From Castellaniella ginsengisoli (GTDB lineage: Bacteria > Pseudomonadota > Gammaproteobacteria > Burkholderiales > Burkholderiaceae_B), in assembly GCF_039523235.1 (NCBI RefSeq), contig NZ_BAAAEX010000013.1: a stretch of DNA of 64,000 nt. The stretch is one strand, 5' to 3'. The notes beneath the pieces were generated by a model. The model saw only the letters and a program-made list of their open reading frames with translations. It did no database searches and had not been told where the DNA came from. How positions within the stretch are numbered: position 1 is the stretch's first letter; each line of letters opens with the position of its first letter. A program made the position numbers and the translations under genes. Shown in pieces: positions 24,766 to 34,478 of the stretch.

Positions 24766-25802
24766 CGTTGCCCGCTTGAGGCGCCGGGGTCGGCCTGGGC
24801 CTGGAGCGCTTGCCCGGCGGGTTGCGCATAATACTGCCGTCCTACCCAGAGCGCTTCCGGTCCTTTCGGGGCCGAACAATCGGCCCCGGGCGGGCAGAGC
24901 CGGGTGTCGTCCCGCATGTAGCGCAGGAATATCATTGTTTTGCGAGCCGTCTGGACGGCGTCCAGGTTGGCTTGCCGCTCTTGGGTGGGATAGTTCAGAT
25001 AACGCGTGCGGGCATAGTCGCCCGGCGCGAGCGCCATGGCGTCCTCGACCAATCGGGCGCCCGCAATATGGTCGGGATGGTCATGCCCCGCACAGCGCCA
25101 GCACAGCGACCGGTAGGGAATGGCGATCGAGGGATCCATCAGGCGGATGGCTTGGGGGCGTTCCTGGCGGATCAGTCCGGCCAGCAAGCGAACCAGTTCG
25201 TCGCGCGTATAGGTGCTGGGATGAGGCGCATAGGATCGCACGCGGGCGTGGGGCACGGATTCCACCCGGCTCATGGGCGTGAGGCTGCCCCAGCCGTCGC
25301 CCAGCCAGGGATCGGGCAAGCGCAACATGATGAGCCGCACGCGCGGGTGGGCGCGCAAGGTGTGGCGCACCAGGGTGTGCCGCCCGACGGTCAGTCCATC
25401 GGTGTTCCAGGCGTCTGCCGTGCCGGCCATATCGGCATAGGCGGCCATGATGCCGCGCTCGCGCGCCAAGGTGTAGCCCAGGCCCTCGCCCCGGTCGCCG
25501 GCTGTCAGATAGACCGTATGCACGCAGCGTCCCGCGCGGATGGCGTCGTCCTGGTCGGGGTTCATGAACAGCAGGTCGTCATCGGGATGGGCCACGAAGC
25601 TCAGGACCTTGCCTGCCGGGCAATCCGTGCGGGCGGGCGCGGCGGGTTGTACCGTGGCTTTCGGCGCGGCCGGCGGCTCTGCCGGCAGGGTGGCGCGGGC
25701 GGCTGAAAACGGGGCCAGTGTCAACAGGCACAGGATCGGCGCAAGCAGGCGGCGGCGCGTGCGCGGGAGCGGGAAACCGGGCGCTGAAGAAAGGGCGGGC
25801 AT
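24762..25802 (-). CDS. secreted PIG-L family deacetylase
   Basis: 346 residues from the ATG at 25802 (MPALSSAPGFPLPR). An N-terminal signal peptide (RRLLAPILCLLTLAPFSAARA) is followed by the PIG-L/LmbE fold: FVAHPDDDLLFMNPD holds the zinc ligands and catalytic Asp, and GHDHPDHIAGARLVED supplies the distal histidine. Members hydrolyse N-acetyl groups from sugars or thiol glycosides; with a signal peptide the substrate is probably periplasmic or extracellular. No glycan genes lie nearby. It overlaps the trmD stop by four bases on the opposite strand. Confidence 0.87.
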   Translation of the reverse strand: MPALSSAPGFPLPRTRRRLLAPILCLLTLAPFSAARATLPAEPPAAPKATVQPAAPARTDCPAGKVLSFVAHPDDDLLFMNPDQDDAIRAGRCVHTVYLTAGDRGEGLGYTLARERGIMAAYADMAGTADAWNTDGLTVGRHTLVRHTLRAHPRVRLIMLRLPDPWLGDGWGSLTPMSRVESVPHARVRSYAPHPSTYTRDELVRLLAGLIRQERPQAIRLMDPSIAIPYRSLCWRCAGHDHPDHIAGARLVEDAMALAPGDYARTRYLNYPTQERQANLDAVQTARKTMIFLRYMRDDTRLCPPGADCSAPKGPEALWVGRQYYAQPAGQALQAQADPGASSGQR

Positions 25803-25830
25803 GTGGGGGACTGGGTGAAAGAGGAGGGCG

Positions 25831-26751
25831 TCAGCGGCGCCGCGAATAGGCCAGGATGACAATGCAGGCCAGCACGATCAGCCCGCCCAGCAATTGGCGG
25901 CCGTTGAAGGCCTGGTCCAGGAGCAGCCAGCCCAGGATCAGGCTGGCGACGGGTTCGGCGTTCATGACCGGGGCGTTGCGCGGCATGTCGAGTCGGGGCA
26001 TGAGGATGAACAGGGTGCAGAATCCTGTGGCGTAGCACAGCGACAGGGCCGCCAGGGCGGCCCAGCCGGCCCAGCCGTCCGGAACGCGCATGCCGCCCGG
26101 CATGACATCGGCCATGCCTGCGGCAAGCATGGCGCAAAAAACGATCAGGATCGTGTACAAGCTGCGCACCGTGCCCGCCAGCGAGGCGAGCCGGTGCTCG
26201 GTGATCCACAAGGCGCAGGCGAAGAAGCTGGCGCTGCCGAAGGCCAGCAGAACACCGGCCGCCCAGCGGGCGCTCAAGGAAACGCCGCCGCCCAGCAGGC
26301 CGGGCAGGTCCAGGACCAGCGCCAGCCCCGCCAGGATCAACCCCATCAGCAGACTGGCCCGGCGGCTCGGACGAGGGCCGCCGAGCGCCCAGGTCAGCAG
26401 GGCGAACAACAGGGGAAACACGCTGTTGATGAGCAGCGCCAGGGCGACCGGAATGCGGGCCACGGCGGAATACAGGCAGAAGCTCTGCAGGGCGATCAAC
26501 AGGCCGAGCAGGGCCTGCCAGGCGCTCTGCCGCATCGGCAGGCCCAGGCTCTGCCGGCGCCACAGCACGATGCCCGACAATGCCAGCAGGCTGGCGCCTG
26601 CCCGGCAGAGGATGCCCAGCAGGACGCCTGCGCCGTCATCGAAGGCGATGCGCGCGGCGATGTGGTTGGAGGCGAAGATCGCGCTGACGAGAATGAGAAT
26701 GCCGACCGCCAGGTGGCGAGGCAGGGAAAAGGGTGCGGAGGCCGGGGTCAT
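25831..26751 (-). CDS. EamA/DMT-family transporter
   Basis: 306 residues with about ten hydrophobic helices and the two-repeat EamA architecture; the first repeat begins with ILILVSAIFASNHIAARIAF. Such drug/metabolite exporters have varied substrates and none can be assigned. Lies 28 bases before the PIG-L gene in the same direction, so the pair may be co-transcribed. Confidence 0.9.
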   Translation of the reverse strand: MTPASAPFSLPRHLAVGILILVSAIFASNHIAARIAFDDGAGVLLGILCRAGASLLALSGIVLWRRQSLGLPMRQSAWQALLGLLIALQSFCLYSAVARIPVALALLINSVFPLLFALLTWALGGPRPSRRASLLMGLILAGLALVLDLPGLLGGGVSLSARWAAGVLLAFGSASFFACALWITEHRLASLAGTVRSLYTILIVFCAMLAAGMADVMPGGMRVPDGWAGWAALAALSLCYATGFCTLFILMPRLDMPRNAPVMNAEPVASLILGWLLLDQAFNGRQLLGGLIVLACIVILAYSRRR

Positions 26752-26936
26752 GGGCGTGGATCGGAGTGGATCCGGGGGCGGAAGAGACGCCTGCAGTGGC
26801 AGCCGCAGGTTGACAAGAAATTTTACGAAACAAGCGCCTGAAAGTTAAGACTTCAGTCGGGCGGACGGCGAATACCGCCGCCCGTGTGTCGCAAGCCGGA
26901 CACAGGGACGGCGGCGCCCACCCGGGCCGGCAGGGC

Positions 26937-28982
26937 TCAGGAACGGGCGGCCAGCAGGCGGGGCGCCTGGAAGCGCGGCTGGGGCGTGCGCGGAGAATCC
27001 GGCTGCCGCTGCGTGTCGGGCGTGGCGGGCGTGTCGAGCTGGAAGAAAGCGACCAGATCGACCAGGGTGTCGGCCTGCTCCTGCAGGCTGCCGGCCGCGG
27101 CGGCCGATTCCTCGACCAGGCTGGCGTTCTGGCGGGTGACGTCGTCCATCTGCGTGATGGCGATGTTGATTTCCTCGATGCCGGTGGTCTGCTCGCGGCT
27201 GGCCTCGCTGATCTCGCCCATGATGTCGGTGACGCGGTGGATGCCGTCGACGATGTCCTGCATCGTGGCCCCGGCGCGCGCGGCCTGCTCGTTGCCCTTG
27301 GCGGTCGATTCCACCGAGGCGTCGATGAGGCCCTTGATTTCCTTGGCGGCGCCCGCCGAACGCTGGGCCAGCGCCCGAACTTCGGAAGCCACCACGGCGA
27401 AGCCGCGGCCCTGTTCTCCGGCGCGGGCGGCCTCGACGGCGGCGTTCAGCGCCAGGATGTTGGTCTGGAAGGCGATGCTGTCGATCACACCGATGATGTC
27501 GGCGACCTGCTGGGATTTGGTGTTGATCTCGCTCATGGTGGAGACCAGTTCGGCGACGATGGCGCCGCCGTCGGTCGCGGTTCCGCCGGCCGAGGCGGCC
27601 AGGGTGTTGGCCTGCTGGGCGTTGTCGGCGTTCTGGCGCACGGTGGCGGTGATCTGCTCGGTGGTGGCGGCGGTCTCGGCCAGGGAGCTGGCCTGCTGTT
27701 CGGTGCGCGAGGACAGGTCCAGGTTGCCGGCGGTGATCTGGTGCGCCGCGGAGGCGATGGCGTTTGAGCCGGCACGCACCTGGCTGACGATATCGGCCAG
27801 GCGGTCGCGCATGTCCCGCAGGGCGAACAGCAGGCTGGTGCGATCCTGGGCTTTCAGCTCGATGGGCACGGCCAGATCGCCCGTGGCGATCCGGTTCAGG
27901 AGCGCCGTGGCGTAGGCCGGCTCGCCGCCCAACTGGCGCAGCAGCGCCCGTGTGATGAAGTAATTCGCCAGGCCTGCCAGCAGGCTGAGCAGCACGATGC
28001 CCCCGGCCAGCAGAACGCGGGTGCGCGACAGACTGCGGGCGCGGTTGTCCAGCACGGATTCAAGCTGCGCCAGCGCGACCTGATTAAGCTGGTACTGGGC
28101 GTCGATCGCCTGCGTGTAGCGGGCAAAGAAATCAGTGCTCGGGAATCGCAGTGCTTCAGCCTGGAGGATTTCCTTCTGGGCCAGTTCGATGGCCGTGCGG
28201 GCTTCCCGGAGCGCTTTCTTGCCGGGTTCGGCCAGGCTGGCGGCCAGCTCCGGGAACTGCCGGATGGCACTTTCCAGAGCGTCGTTCAGGCTGATGTAGT
28301 GCTCTTCGGCGCGATTGATCAGTACCGTGATTCGCAGCCGTTCGGCATCGGACGCCTCATGGCGGGTCAATAGGCCCGATCCGAAGCCGCGGGCCTGGCC
28401 GAACAATTCCGTCAGCATGGGCACCTGGTTCAGCGCCGTATCGATCAGGTAGTAGCCTTGAGCCTGCGGGTCGAAACTCAAGCCGTAGTGTTGCAGCAGC
28501 AGGGATTTCACCCGAAGCAGGCGGGCGATCAGCTCGACGTGGGCCTGGAAGTTGTCGGCGGGCGCAAGGCTTTTTCGGGCGACCTGGGCGGCGAGGGTGC
28601 TCCAGTCTTGGCGGACTTCTTGCCAGGCGGCCAGCAGCGCGGGCGTTTCGACGCTCTTGGCCAGCGCTGTGTCCAGCGCCTCGAAGGCGCGGTCCGTTTC
28701 GGCCTGCAGGGCCGAGCGCCGGGCTTCGGCGGATGTTTCGCCGTTGAGTGTGATCATGGACAGGCCGCGATGCTGCTGCGTCAGTTGCAGGGTTTTCATC
28801 AGGAGGCGCATGGGCTCCAGGCCGCTGGATTCCAGCTCGGTCGCCCGGATGGTCTTGCCGGATTCGTTGACGTACAGGCTGAAGGGGATGGCGACCAGTA
28901 CGACGCCGAACAGCGCCAGCACGGCGAATTTTTGCCAGAGGCGAAGCCTGTTCAGGAGGGTATCGAGCGAGCTTTGTTTCAT
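26937..28982 (-). CDS. methyl-accepting chemotaxis protein
   Basis: 681 residues. First membrane helix near 18-40 (FAVLALFGVVLVAIPFSLYV), a large (~280-residue) all-helical periplasmic domain, second membrane helix near 325-350, a HAMP domain, then the signalling hairpin with IDSIAFQTNILALNAAVEAA. The start of the periplasmic domain (LMKTLQLTQQHRGLS) resembles the NIT nitrate/nitrite-sensing helical domain, but this is only a pattern match. There is no C-terminal W-x-x-F tether, unlike the receptor at the start of the window. No che gene adjoins. Confidence 0.95.
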   Translation of the reverse strand: MKQSSLDTLLNRLRLWQKFAVLALFGVVLVAIPFSLYVNESGKTIRATELESSGLEPMRLLMKTLQLTQQHRGLSMITLNGETSAEARRSALQAETDRAFEALDTALAKSVETPALLAAWQEVRQDWSTLAAQVARKSLAPADNFQAHVELIARLLRVKSLLLQHYGLSFDPQAQGYYLIDTALNQVPMLTELFGQARGFGSGLLTRHEASDAERLRITVLINRAEEHYISLNDALESAIRQFPELAASLAEPGKKALREARTAIELAQKEILQAEALRFPSTDFFARYTQAIDAQYQLNQVALAQLESVLDNRARSLSRTRVLLAGGIVLLSLLAGLANYFITRALLRQLGGEPAYATALLNRIATGDLAVPIELKAQDRTSLLFALRDMRDRLADIVSQVRAGSNAIASAAHQITAGNLDLSSRTEQQASSLAETAATTEQITATVRQNADNAQQANTLAASAGGTATDGGAIVAELVSTMSEINTKSQQVADIIGVIDSIAFQTNILALNAAVEAARAGEQGRGFAVVASEVRALAQRSAGAAKEIKGLIDASVESTAKGNEQAARAGATMQDIVDGIHRVTDIMGEISEASREQTTGIEEINIAITQMDDVTRQNASLVEESAAAAGSLQEQADTLVDLVAFFQLDTPATPDTQRQPDSPRTPQPRFQAPRLLAARS

Positions 28983-29161
28983 GGAGGCCTTCCGGTCAAT
29001 CCGGCAGCCGGGGAGCGGCGCCGACGATGGCTCAGTGCGTCAGCGATTGTAAAGTCGGCCCTGCGGGAGAAGACGGATTTTCCCGGTGATAACCAGGAAG
29101 ATTGAATGGTTTTTAATCTGGATCAATGATTCTGGATGCTGCTTTCCCGATCCGGGGGCGA

Positions 29162-29929
29162 TTAAAGGCCTCCAGCGCAGGCCAGCGTCGTCCCCGTCAC
29201 GTACGAAGCCGCCGGGGAGGCCAGCCAGACGATGGCTTCGGCGATTTCGGCCGGCTCCGCCAGGCGGCCCATGGGGATTTTGGGCGCGATGCGGGCGGGC
29301 CGGCCCGGTTCGCCCGCAGTGGCATGGATTTCCGTCAGGGTGCTGCCTGGAGCCAGTCCGCAGACCCGGATGCCCTCGGCGGCCACTTCCTTGGCCAGGC
29401 CAAGGGTGAAGGCCTCCAGCGCGGCCTTGCTCGCCGCGTAATGCACGTATTCTCCAGGACTTCCCGTCCGGGCCGCGACCGAAGACACATTGACGATCAC
29501 GCCCGGCACGCCATGGCGCCGGAAATTCGCCAAGGCTTCACGCGCGCATTGCAGCGCGCCCAGCACGTTGACCCGGAACACGTGTTCGATGGTGCTGTCG
29601 GTCGTGTCCGTAAAGGAGCCGATCGGCCCCGTGATGCCGGCATTGTTGATCAGGCCATCGAGCGGCCCGACCTCCGCGTCGATCCAGTCGAACATCCGCC
29701 GGATGTCTTCGCTGCGGCCGACGTCGGCCTGGATGATGAAGGCCTGGCGTCCGAGGGCGCGGATCGATGCCGCTACGGACTGTGCCGCGTGCTCGTCGCG
29801 GACGTAGTTCAGGACGACGTCGCGGCCCCGGCGCGCGGCGGCCAGGGCCGTCGCCGCGCCAATGCCGCGCCCGGCGCCGGTGATGAGCAAGGTGTTGGCC
29901 CGCGGGGCGCCGGGATGTCGGTCATTCAT
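29162..29929 (-). CDS. short-chain dehydrogenase/reductase
   Basis: 255 residues. Classical SDR with TGAGRGIG (cofactor glycine motif, about 17-24), NNAG (about 93), catalytic Ser in VNVSSVAA and YAASK (about 162-166). The residues after the second beta strand (NYVRDE) suggest NADP rather than NAD. Close to FabG-like sugar or ketone reductases; the substrate is unknown. It follows the hydrolase gene in the same direction after 57 bases. Confidence 0.9.
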   Translation of the reverse strand: MNDRHPGAPRANTLLITGAGRGIGAATALAAARRGRDVVLNYVRDEHAAQSVAASIRALGRQAFIIQADVGRSEDIRRMFDWIDAEVGPLDGLINNAGITGPIGSFTDTTDSTIEHVFRVNVLGALQCAREALANFRRHGVPGVIVNVSSVAARTGSPGEYVHYAASKAALEAFTLGLAKEVAAEGIRVCGLAPGSTLTEIHATAGEPGRPARIAPKIPMGRLAEPAEIAEAIVWLASPAASYVTGTTLACAGGL

Positions 29930-29986
29930 GGTCTGGTTCCTTTTGAGGCATGCGTTCGCAGCAATCGGGTGGGGGGCCTGCGTGAT

Positions 29987-30925
29987 TCAATCGCCGGCCG
30001 GCATGATCTTCAACCGCCCGGCGGGTTTTTCGGGCAGGGCCGCGTGTCGCAGCCATTCCAGGGCATAGGGCCATAGAATGTCGCGGAAGCGTTCGTGAAA
30101 GAATGCGAAGTGGCCGATTGCGTCCAGCCCGACATCCTGCGGGGCAAGTCGCAGGTGGCTGCGGCGGCTGGCGGTGTAGTAGCGCAGCAGGCGGTCCAGC
30201 GCCGCCTCGGTCCCATAAGGGTCGTCCTCGGCTCCCAGTGCAAGTATCGGGGCGCGGATCGTTCGGAAATTGAGGGCCAGTTGGGGCGCTTGCGGCTGGC
30301 CGGTCTGCGTGAAGCGGCCTCGGCGCACGGAATCCTCGAAGCGCGGCGTCATGCGCGCCCAGTCCAGGGCCACCCCCTTGGGCGTGTCTTCCATCCATCC
30401 CAGCCGTTTGGCGGGCACATGGCCCAGCAGCCGGGCCAGGAACGGCATCAGGATGTGCCATTTCAAGAACATGCCGCGCCGTTTCTCTGCCTGGTAGTCC
30501 CGCCAGTAGGCGTACTGGGCGCCCATGGTGAAAATCCTGCGCACGCGATGCGCCGATGGCGCAAGCCCGATGACGAAGCCGCCGACGGAGTGCCCGACGA
30601 CATCGATGTCCTGGCCCGGGAAACGCTGCATCGCATACCTTAGAACGCCCTCGAAGTCGTGCTCTCCCCAGTCGATCCAATCGGCCTGGAAGCGGCGCAG
30701 GGAGCCCCGGCGCGATTCGCCGATGCCGCGATAATCGTAGGTCAGGACATCCCAGCCGTGGTCGTGCAGGTACTCTGCGAATCGCGCGTAATACCGGCAG
30801 CGCACCGAGGTGGCGGGGTTGATGATGGCAACGGGCGCGGGGGCGCCCGCGGTTTGCGGACGGCGCCACAGGAAGCCTCCCAGCGGGTAACCGTCGGCGG
30901 CGGGGATAGAGAGGGCTTCAGGCAT
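29987..30925 (-). CDS. alpha/beta hydrolase (serine hydrolase)
   Basis: 312 residues from the ATG at 30925, which lies eight bases inside the 3' end of the MocR gene. The nucleophile elbow is GHSVGGFV, the acid is likely in GAEDDPYGTEAALD, and the catalytic His in GLDAIGHFAFFHERF. An early strand reads YPLGGFLWRRP, typical of the YheT/Esterase-like fold group. Probably an esterase or lipase-type enzyme of unknown substrate. Coupled to the regulator upstream and followed by the SDR. Confidence 0.85.
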   Translation of the reverse strand: MPEALSIPAADGYPLGGFLWRRPQTAGAPAPVAIINPATSVRCRYYARFAEYLHDHGWDVLTYDYRGIGESRRGSLRRFQADWIDWGEHDFEGVLRYAMQRFPGQDIDVVGHSVGGFVIGLAPSAHRVRRIFTMGAQYAYWRDYQAEKRRGMFLKWHILMPFLARLLGHVPAKRLGWMEDTPKGVALDWARMTPRFEDSVRRGRFTQTGQPQAPQLALNFRTIRAPILALGAEDDPYGTEAALDRLLRYYTASRRSHLRLAPQDVGLDAIGHFAFFHERFRDILWPYALEWLRHAALPEKPAGRLKIMPAGD

Positions 30926-32354
30926 ATCGCGTCTCATTGGGGGTGTCGAGCATCGCGCCGATGGCCTCGCCGATTTTGCGCACCGCCCATTCCGTACGCG
31001 CAGTGAAGACCGAGGCATGGCTCAGGCGCATGCAATTCCTGTATTTTCCCGTGGCGGAGAAAATGTTCCCATGTGCAATCACGATGCCGTTGTCCCGCAG
31101 CATGGCATCGAGCGCATGGGAATCAAAGGATTCGGGCAGTTCGATCCAGAGCGTGAAGCCGCCCTGCGGGTGGCTGATGCGGGTCCCTTCGGGAAAGTAG
31201 CGCCGCACCCACTCGGTCATGACATCGCGCTGGCGTTGGTATTGGCGCCGCATCCTGCGCAAGTGCGCCGGGTAATGCCCCTTGCGCAGGAACTCCGCGA
31301 CGGCAATCTGCGGCAAGGGCGCGGTGGGCCCCGAACTGGTGTATTTCATGCGCAGCACTTTGTCGAAGTAGCGGCCCGGCGCGATCCAGCCCACCCGCAG
31401 TCCGGGCGCCAGCGTCTTGGAAAAAGAACTGCACAGCAGGATCTGGCCATCCTCGTCGAGCGCCTTCAGGGCATGGGGCCTGGGCCAGCCATAGACCAGA
31501 TCGCCATAGATGTCGTCTTCGATGATGGGCACGTCGTAGCGGCGTGCCAGCCGGATCAGGCCCAGCCTGCGGTGTTCCGGCATGGTGTAGCCCAGGGGGT
31601 TGCTGGCATTGGGAATCACCTGGATGGCCTTGACGGGCCAGCGCTCCAGCGCGAGTTCCAGGGCCTCCAGGCTGATGCCCTGGACGGGGTCCGAGGGAAT
31701 CTCGAAGACCTGGACGCCGGCTTCTTTGAGGATCTGCATCATGCCGTGATAGCTGGGAGATGCGATGGCCACGATATCGCCCGGTTCGCACAGGGCCCGG
31801 ACCGCGCACGACAGCGCTTCCTGGCACCCGGATGTGACGATCAGCGCCTCGGGGGCGACCTGATAGCCCGCATCCACGGCCAGCCGGGACAACTGCTCGC
31901 GCAGGGCGGGAACGCCCTGCATGTCGTTGTACTGCAGGCTGTCGATGCCCGCGCGGCGGCCCTCCCGGGCAAGGGCCGCCTGCAGGGGCCGCAGGCTGGG
32001 GCTTTCGACGTCCGGCATCCCCCGGCCCAACTGGATGGTTTTGCCTTCGCGTTCCAGATCCAGCAGATCCTGGACCTGCCCCCAGTCCGACACGTCGATC
32101 GGCCGCAGGGTGGGCTTGCCCATCCTGGGCAGGGCCGGCGCGGGCCGGGTGCCGGGCACGTACCACCCGGAGCGGGGGCGCGCCTCCGCCAGACCGGCCA
32201 TTTCCAGCCAGCGGTAGGCCTGCTGGACGGTCGTCAGGCTGACGCCGTGTTCAGTACTGAGCGCCCGGACCGAGGGCAGGCGGCTGCCGGCCGCGTACAA
32301 GCCTTGTTCGATCCGGCTGCCCAGGGTATCGGCAAGCGTGAGGTAACGGCTCAT
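30918..32354 (-). CDS. MocR-type GntR regulator with aminotransferase domain
   Basis: 478 residues from ATG 32354 (MSRYLTLADTLGSRIEQGLY). N-terminal GntR winged helix (LPSVRALSTEHGVSLTTVQQAYRWLE, about 25-60), then a full fold-type I PLP domain. NASNPLGYTMP, the DDIYGDL loop and the PLP-lysine motif CSSFSKTLAPGLRVGW are intact, so it probably binds pyridoxal phosphate or an amino-acid aldimine as effector. Divergent from a LysE-type exporter with a palindrome between them, which suggests direct control of that exporter. Confidence 0.93.
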   Translation of the reverse strand: MSRYLTLADTLGSRIEQGLYAAGSRLPSVRALSTEHGVSLTTVQQAYRWLEMAGLAEARPRSGWYVPGTRPAPALPRMGKPTLRPIDVSDWGQVQDLLDLEREGKTIQLGRGMPDVESPSLRPLQAALAREGRRAGIDSLQYNDMQGVPALREQLSRLAVDAGYQVAPEALIVTSGCQEALSCAVRALCEPGDIVAIASPSYHGMMQILKEAGVQVFEIPSDPVQGISLEALELALERWPVKAIQVIPNASNPLGYTMPEHRRLGLIRLARRYDVPIIEDDIYGDLVYGWPRPHALKALDEDGQILLCSSFSKTLAPGLRVGWIAPGRYFDKVLRMKYTSSGPTAPLPQIAVAEFLRKGHYPAHLRRMRRQYQRQRDVMTEWVRRYFPEGTRISHPQGGFTLWIELPESFDSHALDAMLRDNGIVIAHGNIFSATGKYRNCMRLSHASVFTARTEWAVRKIGEAIGAMLDTPNETRYA

Positions 32355-32473
32355 GTAAAGCGTGGTTCCAGCAATGAAGTCCCAGGGATCGTCTATTACT
32401 GTAGGGCGAGTCCGGTAGGGCAAAAAGATACAGATTCGTGGATTTATTCAAATTCAGCGCTTTCATTATCCAA

Positions 32474-32516
32474 TGTGTATCCAAAAAATGGGTAATGACT
32501 GTGTATTCAATACACA
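32474..32516. promoter_or_regulatory. candidate MocR operator
   Basis: A 17-base perfect palindrome, TGTGTATTCAATACACA (32500-32516), preceded at 32474 by a second TGTGTAT half-site in direct orientation 26 bases away. It lies between the divergent MocR and LysE genes, in a locally AT-rich stretch. MocR regulators commonly bind direct or inverted repeats in such divergent regions. Confidence 0.6.
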
Positions 32517-32582
32517 AGCGCGATCCGTGAAGATGGTGCGGACGGCCCAGGGGGGCCGAACTGCCTGTCAGACCGGAACGCT

Positions 32583-33194
32583 ATGCCGCCCACCGACCTG
32601 CTGCTTGCCTTTTCGCTGTTCGCGCTGATTTCTTCCATCACGCCCGGGCCAAACAACACCATGCTGCTGGCTTCCGGCGCGGCATTCGGATTCCGCCGGA
32701 CCGTCCCGCACATGCTGGGCGTGACGGGCGGTTTTTTCCTGATGGTGCTGTGCATCGGCATGGGATTCGGCGCCTTGTTCAGGGCCTTCCCAGACTTGTA
32801 CGAGTGGCTGCGCTACCTGGGGGCGGCCTATCTGGTCTACCTCGCCTGGAGGATCGCCGGTGCATCGCCTGGCGTGAGGGGCGACGGCGGCTGCGACGCG
32901 GGCCGGCCGCTGGGCTTTTTCGGGGCGGCCGCCTTCCAGTGGATCAACCCGAAGGCCTGGACCATGGCCGTCGCCGCTGTCAGCGCTTATGCGCCGCAGC
33001 AGGGTTACCTTCCGGGCATATTCGTCATTTCCGCCCTGTTCGCTCTCATCAACCTGCCCTGCGTCGGCTTGTGGGCCGGCTGCGGCAGCCTGATCCGCCG
33101 GCTTCTCGACGATCCGGCGCGGCAACGCGGATTCAACAGGGTGATGGCCGTGTTGTTGCTCGTTTCCTTGTATCCGATGCTGGCCCGGGCTTGA
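32583..33194 (+). CDS. LysE/RhtB-family amino-acid exporter
   Basis: 203 residues, about six membrane helices. The family start FALISSITPGPNNTMLLASG and the later FQWINPKAW motif are intact. Members export basic or neutral amino acids and their analogues. Divergent from the MocR-type regulator, whose PLP domain could sense the same kind of ligand. The MFS gene follows after 45 bases. Confidence 0.92.
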   Translation: MPPTDLLLAFSLFALISSITPGPNNTMLLASGAAFGFRRTVPHMLGVTGGFFLMVLCIGMGFGALFRAFPDLYEWLRYLGAAYLVYLAWRIAGASPGVRGDGGCDAGRPLGFFGAAAFQWINPKAWTMAVAAVSAYAPQQGYLPGIFVISALFALINLPCVGLWAGCGSLIRRLLDDPARQRGFNRVMAVLLLVSLYPMLARA

Positions 33195-33239
33195 AGGCTG
33201 CCGGATGCGTGCGCGGACACCCGACTCCTGGAGCGATAG

Positions 33240-34478
33240 ATGAAAACCGATTTGTTTCCGGCCCCTTTCTCCCGCTGGCTGATCGTGATGGCGGGCGGCA
33301 TCCTGATGGGGCTGTCGCTGGGCGTCAGGCACACGCAGGGGCTGTTCATGCAGCCGGTCACGACCAGCCATGGCTGGCCCTTGGAGACATTCGGGCTGGC
33401 GCTGGCCTTGCAGAATCTCGTCTGGGGGCTGGCGCAACCCGTCACCGGCCTGGTGGCCGACCGCTTCGGCTCCGGCCGGGTGTTGCTGTTCGGCACCCTG
33501 GCCTATGGCCTGGGCCTGTATCTGATGGCTCAGGCCCAGGGGCCTGCGGGGTTTGTGGCCGGCAACGGCGTGCTGATCGGCATCGCTTTGTCGGGCACCG
33601 CCTTTGGCACCGTCTATGGCGCGCTATCGCGCATTTTTGAGCCGCAGCGGCGCAGTTGGGCGTTGGCGGTCGCGGGCGCCATCGGCGGCCTGGGCCAGTT
33701 CTGCCTGGTTCCTTTCGTCCAGCATCTGCTGGTCCGTGCGGGCTGGCAGGATGCCGCGATGGTCCTGGGCCTGCTGATCGTGGCCAGCCTGCCTTTGTCG
33801 GCGCTGCTGCGTGCGCGCCCTCGGGAAAAGACGGCGGGCCTCCCGGATCACAGGCCGGTGGGCGCCTCCATCCGGGATGCCGTACGCCATCGGGGATTCT
33901 GGCTGTTGAATCTGGGATTTCTTGCCTGCGGCTTCCAACTGGCCTTCATTGCTGCTTATCTTCCGGCCTATCTGCTGGATCAGGGGTTGAGTCTGAAGCA
34001 GGCCGGCACGGCACTGGCGCTGATCGCGCTGGCCAATATTTTTGGCACCTACGCCTGCAGCCGGTCCGTGGGGCTGTGGCGCATCAAGCATCTGCTGGCG
34101 GGCCTGTATGCGATCCGGGTCGCGGCCATGGTGCTGTTCCTTTCGATGCCGGTCACGGCGGCCGGGACCTATGCCTTTGCCCTCGTGATGGGCTTTCTGT
34201 GGCTGGGAACCGCACCGATGACCAATGAGCTGGTGCTGCGGCTATTCGGTCTGCGTTATATCGCGACTTTGTTCGGCATTGTTTTTCTCGGCCATCAGGT
34301 CGGCGGATTCTTTGGCGTGTGGCTCGGCGCGTGGGTCTATGACCGGACGCAATCCTATGAACTGCTCTGGGCCGGAGCGATCGCCATCGGCGTCGTGGCC
34401 ACCGTGGCGCATTGCCTGATCGACGACGCCCCTTGGGCGGCATCGGCTGCGCCGGACTTGCGCGTGGTGCGGTCATGA
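33240..34478 (+). CDS. MFS transporter (OFA/monocarboxylate-like)
   Basis: 412 residues with about twelve membrane helices. The loop between helices 2 and 3 (GLVADRFGSGRVLLFG) is the MFS signature, and the first part (GGILMGLSLGVRHTQGLFM) resembles the monocarboxylate/OFA subgroup. Substrate unknown. Its stop overlaps the start of the next small gene (ATGA). Confidence 0.9.
   Translation: MKTDLFPAPFSRWLIVMAGGILMGLSLGVRHTQGLFMQPVTTSHGWPLETFGLALALQNLVWGLAQPVTGLVADRFGSGRVLLFGTLAYGLGLYLMAQAQGPAGFVAGNGVLIGIALSGTAFGTVYGALSRIFEPQRRSWALAVAGAIGGLGQFCLVPFVQHLLVRAGWQDAAMVLGLLIVASLPLSALLRARPREKTAGLPDHRPVGASIRDAVRHRGFWLLNLGFLACGFQLAFIAAYLPAYLLDQGLSLKQAGTALALIALANIFGTYACSRSVGLWRIKHLLAGLYAIRVAAMVLFLSMPVTAAGTYAFALVMGFLWLGTAPMTNELVLRLFGLRYIATLFGIVFLGHQVGGFFGVWLGAWVYDRTQSYELLWAGAIAIGVVATVAHCLIDDAPWAASAAPDLRVVRS

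Noticed and set aside
26855..26885. Terminator between the DMT transporter and the second chemoreceptor
   Set aside because: A GC-rich bulged stem is visible at about 26859-26884 but without a T tract on either side.
30925..31018. Longer N terminus for the alpha/beta hydrolase
   Set aside because: The extension overlaps the MocR gene far more and is Arg/Pro-rich shadow sequence; ATG 30925 starts the recognisable fold.
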